A stretch of DNA of 64,000 bases from Tubiluchus corallicola (lineage: Eukaryota > Priapulida > Priapulimorpha > Priapulimorphida > Tubiluchidae): contig JAQGDQ010002367.1 of the NCBI GenBank assembly GCA_030141605.1, positions 620,501 to 684,500 of the forward strand, in the 5' to 3' direction. Positions 58,535-64,000 of this stretch are shown here, piece by piece (positions within the stretch are counted from its first letter, which is position 1; every line of letters starts with the position of its first letter). A model generated the notes under the pieces. The model was not told where the DNA came from. It worked only from the letters and a program-made list of their open reading frames with translations, and searched no databases. The position numbers and the translations under genes are program-made.

Positions 58535-59929
58535 ATGGCTGTTAGTGGAATTTGCAGAAAATATTTGTTTTTGTATGCAAATGAACACATAGATTTTAGA
58601 CTTCCAGAACTAAAATCTATTTCGATTCTACAAAATCTCAAGCTTAAACTTGACGAACAGTTGTACAATCATGAAAACCCATTTCTTGTATTAGAGTTAA
58701 AAACTGACGAAGAAGCATGCAAAATTATGAAAAGGACTATTTTAATCAGATCTATGTATGAACTTTGGGCATCAGCGCCATCGCATGATGAATTGTATGC
58801 ACAACTAGCTGCTTATCCGACAGAATTAAAGAATCCCTATCTCAGAAGCAACACATCTTTCAGGCTTCGAATCGACGCCTTTGGAAAATCTCTGCAAACC
58901 ACATACAAACTTAAGCGAATTGATGAGATACTTTCTACATTGCCTTTTGAAGGACGTGTAGATTTGCGCAAAGCACAACATAGTTTTCATTTGCTAGAAC
59001 ACTATAACACAGAACCACCAACTGTTCCACAATGCATCTATTTTGGTAGGTGGATAATGGATGGACAAAGAGATAAAGTGAGATTATATCATCTACAACA
59101 ACGTAAGCACATAGGGAATACATCAATGGATTCACAATTGTCTCTCATCATGGCAAATCAAGCTAAAGTACAAAAAAATTCTATTGTGCTCGACCCCTTC
59201 GTTGGAACTGGCAGCTTATTAATAGCTGCTGCTGCATTTGGTGCTTATGTAATAGGTGCTGATATAGACTACAAAGTCATACATGGCAGAGGCAAGTCAA
59301 GTCGACCTAATAAAAAATATCGAGGACCTGATGAAAATATACAGGCAAACTTTCAACAATACAAATTAATTAATAACTATATTGGAGTAGTTCTAGCCGA
59401 TGCATCAAAGCCGGTTTGGAGGACTGAATTGTTCTGTGATGCCATCATTACTGACCCTCCGTATGGAATTAGAGAAGCGACAAGGAAAACCAAATCACAG
59501 AAGTGTTCTGATACAGAGGAAAATAGCGGTGATTGTGATAAGAATGAAGGTGTGCAGTATAAACTAGCTGACTTGTTTAAAGATCTGTTAAACTTCTCTG
59601 CAAAAATTTTAAAAGTGGGTGGTAGATTAGTTTACTGGTTACCAGTATACAGGCCAGAGTACAGTGAAAAGAATGTGCCAGCTCACTCATGTTTGAAACT
59701 GATCTCTAACAGTGAACAAATACTGGCTACGAATATTAGCAGACGTCTGATAACGATGGAAAAAATTTGTGATATTGATGAAGTTGAAGGAGATACGGTT
59801 GCTAAAATTCGTGAAAATCATTACAAGAGTAGCTTCCGCCAAAAATATTTTGCTGCCACGTCTTCTAGTGACAAATATTCTGAGGAAGCTAGTAAAATTG
59901 TCCACCACCAAAAAAACAGATCCAGTTGA
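58535..59929 (+). CDS. TRMT11: TRMT11, tRNA guanosine-10 N2-methyltransferase catalytic subunit, intronless
   Basis: A single 1395-bp frame encodes 464 residues, the normal family length (human 463). The N-terminal THUMP-like part reads YLFLYANEHIDFRLPELKS and LPFEGRVDLRKAQHSF. The methyltransferase half shows FGRWIMDGQRD, HIGNTSMDSQLS, motif I DPFVGTGSLL (220-229), the acidic loop GADIDYKVIHGRGK, RGPDENIQAN and catalytic motif IV DPPYG (307-311), then GGRLVYWLPVY and SRRLITMEK. With TRMT112 the enzyme makes m2G10 in cytosolic tRNAs. The ATG at 58535 was chosen; the frame extends four codons upstream only to a TTG. It has no intron, unlike every other complete gene here. All catalytic motifs are intact, so it is probably active, either a functional retrocopy or a locus that lost introns. 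A candidate poly(A) signal is AATAAA at 60161. Confidence 0.97.
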   Translation: MAVSGICRKYLFLYANEHIDFRLPELKSISILQNLKLKLDEQLYNHENPFLVLELKTDEEACKIMKRTILIRSMYELWASAPSHDELYAQLAAYPTELKNPYLRSNTSFRLRIDAFGKSLQTTYKLKRIDEILSTLPFEGRVDLRKAQHSFHLLEHYNTEPPTVPQCIYFGRWIMDGQRDKVRLYHLQQRKHIGNTSMDSQLSLIMANQAKVQKNSIVLDPFVGTGSLLIAAAAFGAYVIGADIDYKVIHGRGKSSRPNKKYRGPDENIQANFQQYKLINNYIGVVLADASKPVWRTELFCDAIITDPPYGIREATRKTKSQKCSDTEENSGDCDKNEGVQYKLADLFKDLLNFSAKILKVGGRLVYWLPVYRPEYSEKNVPAHSCLKLISNSEQILATNISRRLITMEKICDIDEVEGDTVAKIRENHYKSSFRQKYFAATSSSDKYSEEASKIVHHQKNRSS

Positions 59930-59992
59930 CCAGAAAATGAATATCGTTTATTAATTTGTTTTTACAGTTCGTGGGATAATCTGCCTAGACAA

Positions 59993-60205
59993 ACGTTGAA
60001 TGCCCTTGTCTCAAAATATTTTTATTTCTTACAAAAGCTTTCGCTATGCCTGGCCTCATCAGTTGCATAGACAGCGCTGCTAACCAGTGAAAGTCACACT
60101 CCGGTTAGCAGCACAGTCTGTACATCTGATGATGCCCGCTAGGGTGAAAGCTTCTGGAAAAATAAAAATAATTATTTTGCGACTGCAAGTGCCTTCAAGG
60201 TTTCT
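59993..60205. mobile_element. ~210-bp imperfect inverted-repeat element
   Basis: The left arm (TTTTTATTTCTTACAAAAGC, GGCCTCATCAG, GCGCTGCTAACC) is the imperfect inverse of the right arm (GGTTAGCAGCACAG, CTGATGATGCCC, GAAAGCTTCTGGAAAAATAA). The arms are separated by about 15 bp near 60090. It lies 64 bp after the TRMT11 stop, so it is probably in the 3' UTR and would fold into a long hairpin in the transcript. Each arm contains CTGATGA ... GAAAGC in that order. Confidence 0.65.
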
Positions 60206-62767
60206 TTAAGCTAAAATGGCAAGTCTCAGGAGAGCTCTTTTATGTTTTAACAACCTGCCTGCCAATTTTGTGGATATTGCCTACTGTTTTTTCTTCTGTG
60301 TTGTCTAGTACTTGAGAACCACTGTCTTCACCAAATAGAAATAATCTTAAGTTCAGCAGGACTGTGCTCAGTGAAAATTTAATTGCAACTCTTTATTTTC
60401 CAAGATTTTCAACAAAGCACTTCGACTCGGCATGCAAAAGTTTTTTTCAATGTATGCTATGCTAGAAAGGCAAAAAATATCATTTTTAAATGATGAAGAA
60501 AATAAAAATTTATTGATTTCAAATTATGCAATGTATTTGTTTCAGTTTTACAGGTAACTGTGTTTCTCACAATGTAGTTTTAAAACTATTAAATCTGGAC
60601 TAGTATGATTATCAGCACCAATGTAATAATAGCGCTACCACTGCCTGTTCAGCAAAAGTTACTGTATGGATTAAACTTGACTAAAGTTCAATGGCAGCAG
60701 CTAAAGTAGTTATATAATGTATATATTATTATAATTATATATATATTAATATAATGTAACATAAAAGTTCTAAAGATTTCCAAACACTTCACAATAAAAT
60801 GTAGATACCAACTGACACATTTTAATAAGCTTGTAATTATTACAAAAGGGAAAGTAGTTTAGAAACAGTTTTTATCAATTGAATCACTAAGCTTTAAATG
60901 ACTATGATTAAATGTGGTTAAGTTATATAATTCTGTACTAACTTCATAATAAAAACTGAAACATGATAAAATCATTGCAGTCTGCTAAGTTTAAAATAAC
61001 TATGTAGAAATACCAGTACTGATCCTATAAAGTTATAATCTGCATTGTAATACAAATAAACTCTAACAAAAATTCCTTAAATACCTAGTGACAGTCTCAC
61101 GTGTCCCTAAATCTTTTCATTATAAACGTATATCAAGGCCAGTTTTGTTCTGTTCAATCGATTTTCGATCATAAGCTGTATTTAGACTAAGGTGCAGTAA
61201 AAGCCGTGCATTAGGTAAAGGTATACTTAATAAATTCTATGTATTATAAAGGTATCATCTGTTAATCAATTTTTTTTACTAATGATCTCTTCGAAGTGTT
61301 TCATTTGTCTTCACACACCATAATTAATCCTTGCCAGATGGAGAAATTTGACAATAATGCTTGTTTATGACTGCAAGATTTGAAAACCATTGGTTGGGTC
61401 TTCATTTTCAAAAAGTCAGTACTCAAGTTATTGGTCCAAGAAAAATCTTAACAAAAATCAAATATTAGTTATATACGTGTATGTGGTTACATGCAACAAG
61501 GTGATTAGGTTTTTTTCTGATCTGAACAACACAGGCACATGCTGCCTATCAAGTATCATCCAATCACTTATGTCACTATTCAGTTCATTAAAATTTGGGT
61601 TCTCCACAAATGACAATGTGATTGTCAACATTATTGAGTGCCATTTAAAAACTGTAGAACCACACAGAATGAGTTGTTTATTGTAACAAGTTCTACAGTT
61701 TCAACATAAGAAAAAACTTCTAGCACGTAATGAGGTACATGTATAGTACAGGAACACTTAACTTGTATATATATATATATATATTCTTCTACTCATCACA
61801 GATGACATGGTAGTTACAGATATCAGAGAAACTATGCTTGGCAATATGGCAGTGTGAATAGGCAAATTATAGTATGCCGAAAAATGTGGAGCTATGCTAA
61901 AAACAAAAGACCACAAAAATGTAACAGATGTAGTAGAACATTGAATTTGGAAACTGTACTAAGCAGACTGAAATGTACATACCTAGGTTATGTTAAGTAA
62001 ATATATATATATAACCTATTCATCTGGCAGTTGATGTGATAGTCATTATAAATGCACACACTGCAATTTATCAAGTTAACTTTACTTCCATGATCCTAGA
62101 AAAAACCACTTTCTGGGAATTAATTTAGGTAATATTCAGCAATTTGGCATTACAGATATCACCAGTACAGGGCACACTGAACAGAACATACAGAAAAAAG
62201 CATTATCGTACATGACAAGTTTTGACAATAAATAGATAAAATAATTTTACACACGATATTCTGGCTTGAGTACAGGATTACCTACCTTCCTTGAAATGAA
62301 TTAGAACAAATAGACAGACCCAAAAAAGAATTGACATGTTTCCTAACCATTCATTACAAGAGGTAATTGTATCCATCACTGCTTAAGAAATAATTCCTTG
62401 CATTGGGTGCAGTTATGTAAGTGCATTACGTGTACTTGTGTTGGCTCTGAGCCAAAACTAACAACACAGGTAACTAAAATTGACAAATGAAATTACTGCT
62501 GATATCCTGCATTTATTCCAAGCTCTCAGCTAATGATATCAAGTTCTGTTTCATTCAAAGACTTTACTGGTCAAAGAACTTACTGAAAAACAGAGATCAT
62601 AGAATACAGCTACTGATACTGATTAACCGAACTGATTAGCTTACAGGATACATTCTTCGTGTTCCATCTTCACATAGCTGTAGCAATGAAAACAGGAAAA
62701 AAATTTTGTTGCAACTGGGCCTTATGGCCTTTAATTTGCACTACATTCACGACGGTAACATTTTTGA
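60206..62767. other. Convergent TRMT11/SHPRH spacer, no gene seen
   Basis: This is AT-rich sequence with short TA-repeat patches (about 60717-60755, 61767-61786, 61998-62012). The 98-codon frame at 61390-61686 resembles nothing and is not supported. The SHPRH poly(A) signal lies at 62512-62517. Confidence 0.6.
62512..62517 (-). terminator. Candidate poly(A) signal of SHPRH
   Basis: TTTATT on the plus strand reads AATAAA on the SHPRH strand, about 250 nt after the stop codon at 62768. Confidence 0.45.
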
Positions 62768-64000
62768 CTATACTTGGTCTTCAAACAGCTCATTTAAATC
62801 TCCTATAGTCAGGGTGTTATAATCAGTATCAATGCTGATTGGAACTGTGGACGTAGAAGATACTGCATGCATCATATTATGCATCTTCTCTTCAATCGTG
62901 TTTCTAACCAAAAACTTATGAACATAAGTTTTCTGAGTTTGGCCAATTCTGTGAACTCTGCCAATGGCCTGCACTTCATTAGCTGGATTAAGAACAGGCT
63001 CAGTAATTAAAACATGAGCAGCTTCTATTAAATTTAAGCCTTTTGCACCTGAATGAATGGGCAGTAGCAGTGCCTTCACGCTCGGATCCTGTTTGAAAGC
63101 AGTGAGATTTTCTTCATATTTGTTATGAGCATGTAGCAATCGATAGCTGATCTTATTCTCATCTAAAGCATCTGCGATAATATTCAACACATCAGCCCAG
63201 GTGGAAAAAATAAGTGATTTAGCAGTGACATCTTCTCGTTGGATGTTTAATAAGCATCTCACTATGGCTTCTACTTTAGTAGAATGACTGCCTTGTATTG
63301 GACTACTATCTTTGTCGAACCGACTTGTACTTACATAAGATATATCTGTCAGCTGTGTTATATTACGACAGACTGCACATTTGGTCGTACGGTGGCGCCC
63401 ACCAAAACTGTACCGCTCGGCCATTATTTTAATGCAGTCAAGACAAAAGCAGTGGCCACACACCAAAACACTCCATTCAACACCCAAAGCTCTGTAACAG
63501 GTAGGGCATGTGTCTGGATTGAAACTGCCATTTTTGCCATAATCGGCTTTTTCTAGATTCTTCAAGTAATTCAGGTGACCAAGTTTGAGTTGCAATTCTT
63601 TCTCAGCCAAAATTTGATCAGATTTGAGTTGTAATTTATGCTGTTCAAGCTCAGTAGGCTCTAGAACATTCAAAGGCTGCTGAAAATCATCCTCATCACA
63701 TGTTAACTTTTGCAGCCTGTTCATCTTTGGTACCTCTTCATTAGCAAGTCGAAGCCTCAAACGTGTAGTAGCCATATTTATTTCATCTATCATACTGATA
63801 TGGTCTCTGCATGCAGTCCAAAGTGCTCGCAGACTTTTAAATTGCTTTTTCATCATTTCCAAAACCTTAAAGTGCTTTTCTGCAGCTAGTATTAACTCTT
63901 TCGGGGCTTTCTCTAATTTCACAAAATGCAGCATTATCTTTAAAGCAGTTTCTACTTCACTATCTGCCCAAGAGCCACTGCCTCTGATTTTGCTGTCAGA
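62768..64000 (-). CDS. SHPRH: SHPRH-like SNF2 helicase / RING E3 ubiquitin ligase, C-terminal exon (partial)
   Basis: The frame is open from the window edge (64000) to a stop at 62768, giving 410 C-terminal residues of a protein normally about 1,700 long. In order it has a helical segment (KIMLHFVKLEKAPKELILAA; LEQHKLQLKSDQILAEKELQ), a complete C3HC4 RING (CPTC ... CGHCFCLDC ... CAVC), and the second helicase lobe with SLIFSTWADVLNIIADAL, HSGAKGLNLIEAAHVLITEP and motif VI QAIGRVHRIGQ. The C-terminus (TIGDLNELF) matches the conserved SHPRH end. SHPRH is a nuclear E3 that polyubiquitinates PCNA during DNA-damage tolerance. A RING placed ahead of the helicase C-lobe is diagnostic of the SHPRH/RAD5 class. 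The whole C-terminal third is one exon. No frame breaks. Confidence 0.96.
   Translation of the reverse strand, partial: SDSKIRGSGSWADSEVETALKIMLHFVKLEKAPKELILAAEKHFKVLEMMKKQFKSLRALWTACRDHISMIDEINMATTRLRLRLANEEVPKMNRLQKLTCDEDDFQQPLNVLEPTELEQHKLQLKSDQILAEKELQLKLGHLNYLKNLEKADYGKNGSFNPDTCPTCYRALGVEWSVLVCGHCFCLDCIKIMAERYSFGGRHRTTKCAVCRNITQLTDISYVSTSRFDKDSSPIQGSHSTKVEAIVRCLLNIQREDVTAKSLIFSTWADVLNIIADALDENKISYRLLHAHNKYEENLTAFKQDPSVKALLLPIHSGAKGLNLIEAAHVLITEPVLNPANEVQAIGRVHRIGQTQKTYVHKFLVRNTIEEKMHNMMHAVSSTSTVPISIDTDYNTLTIGDLNELFEDQV

Noticed and set aside
61390-61686. 98-codon plus-strand frame
   Set aside because: In the TRMT11/SHPRH 3' spacer with no recognisable domain.
63284-63556. 90-codon plus-strand frame
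   Set aside because: Shadow of the SHPRH RING-coding sequence on the opposite strand.

Overview
The window is nuclear DNA of an animal, almost certainly an invertebrate. It is AT-rich, genes are split by GT-AG introns of about 0.3-5 kb, and introns and spacers are full of microsatellites, tRNA-derived SINEs, MITEs and decayed retroelements. The proteins (serine/aspartate racemase, a GT49 glycosyltransferase, a CAP/antigen-5-like protein, a four-cysteine tetraspanin, ERAL1, TRMT11, SHPRH) are metazoan. A short interstitial CCCTAA stretch fits a TTAGGG-type telomere. I cannot name the phylum with confidence; the CAP (GQN signature) and LRR proteins look most arthropod/ecdysozoan-like.

Layout. 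566-7924 (+): the last eight exons of a PLP fold-II serine-racemase-family gene; the N-terminal exons lie upstream of the window. 9571-14957 (-): a complete three-exon type II membrane glycosyltransferase (family GT49). 15997-18820 (-): a complete three-exon small secreted LRR protein whose last tiny exon encodes a GPI-anchor-like tail; an antisense LINE fragment sits in its second intron. 20579-28545 (+): a complete seven-exon CAP protein, divergent from the LRR gene across a long (AAGT)n array. 30608-41545 (-): a complete eight-exon tetraspanin whose introns hold a compound pentanucleotide array, a SINE, a TA-flanked MITE, a BEL/Pao remnant with its 3' LTR, and a hAT-like MITE. 43066-57418 (-): a complete eleven-exon ERAL1, with an 81-bp satellite, an interstitial telomeric patch, a hAT MITE with a perfect 8-bp target duplication, a gypsy relic and a 1.8-kb TIR element in its introns. 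58535-59929 (+): an intronless, full-length TRMT11, divergent from ERAL1. 62768-64000 (-): the C-terminal exon of SHPRH, running off the window.

I joined the exons by hand from GT/AG sites and codon phase; every join listed keeps the frame and the family alignment. The genes are not an operon or a pathway cluster. The possible functional pairings are the divergent ERAL1/TRMT11 pair (mitochondrial rRNA chaperone and tRNA methyltransferase) and the divergent LRR/CAP pair of secreted proteins. No tRNA, rRNA, CRISPR or complete autonomous transposon was found. The most interesting protein-level observation is that the racemase carries the three-serine loop associated with animal aspartate racemases together with cysteines at two normally serine catalytic positions.
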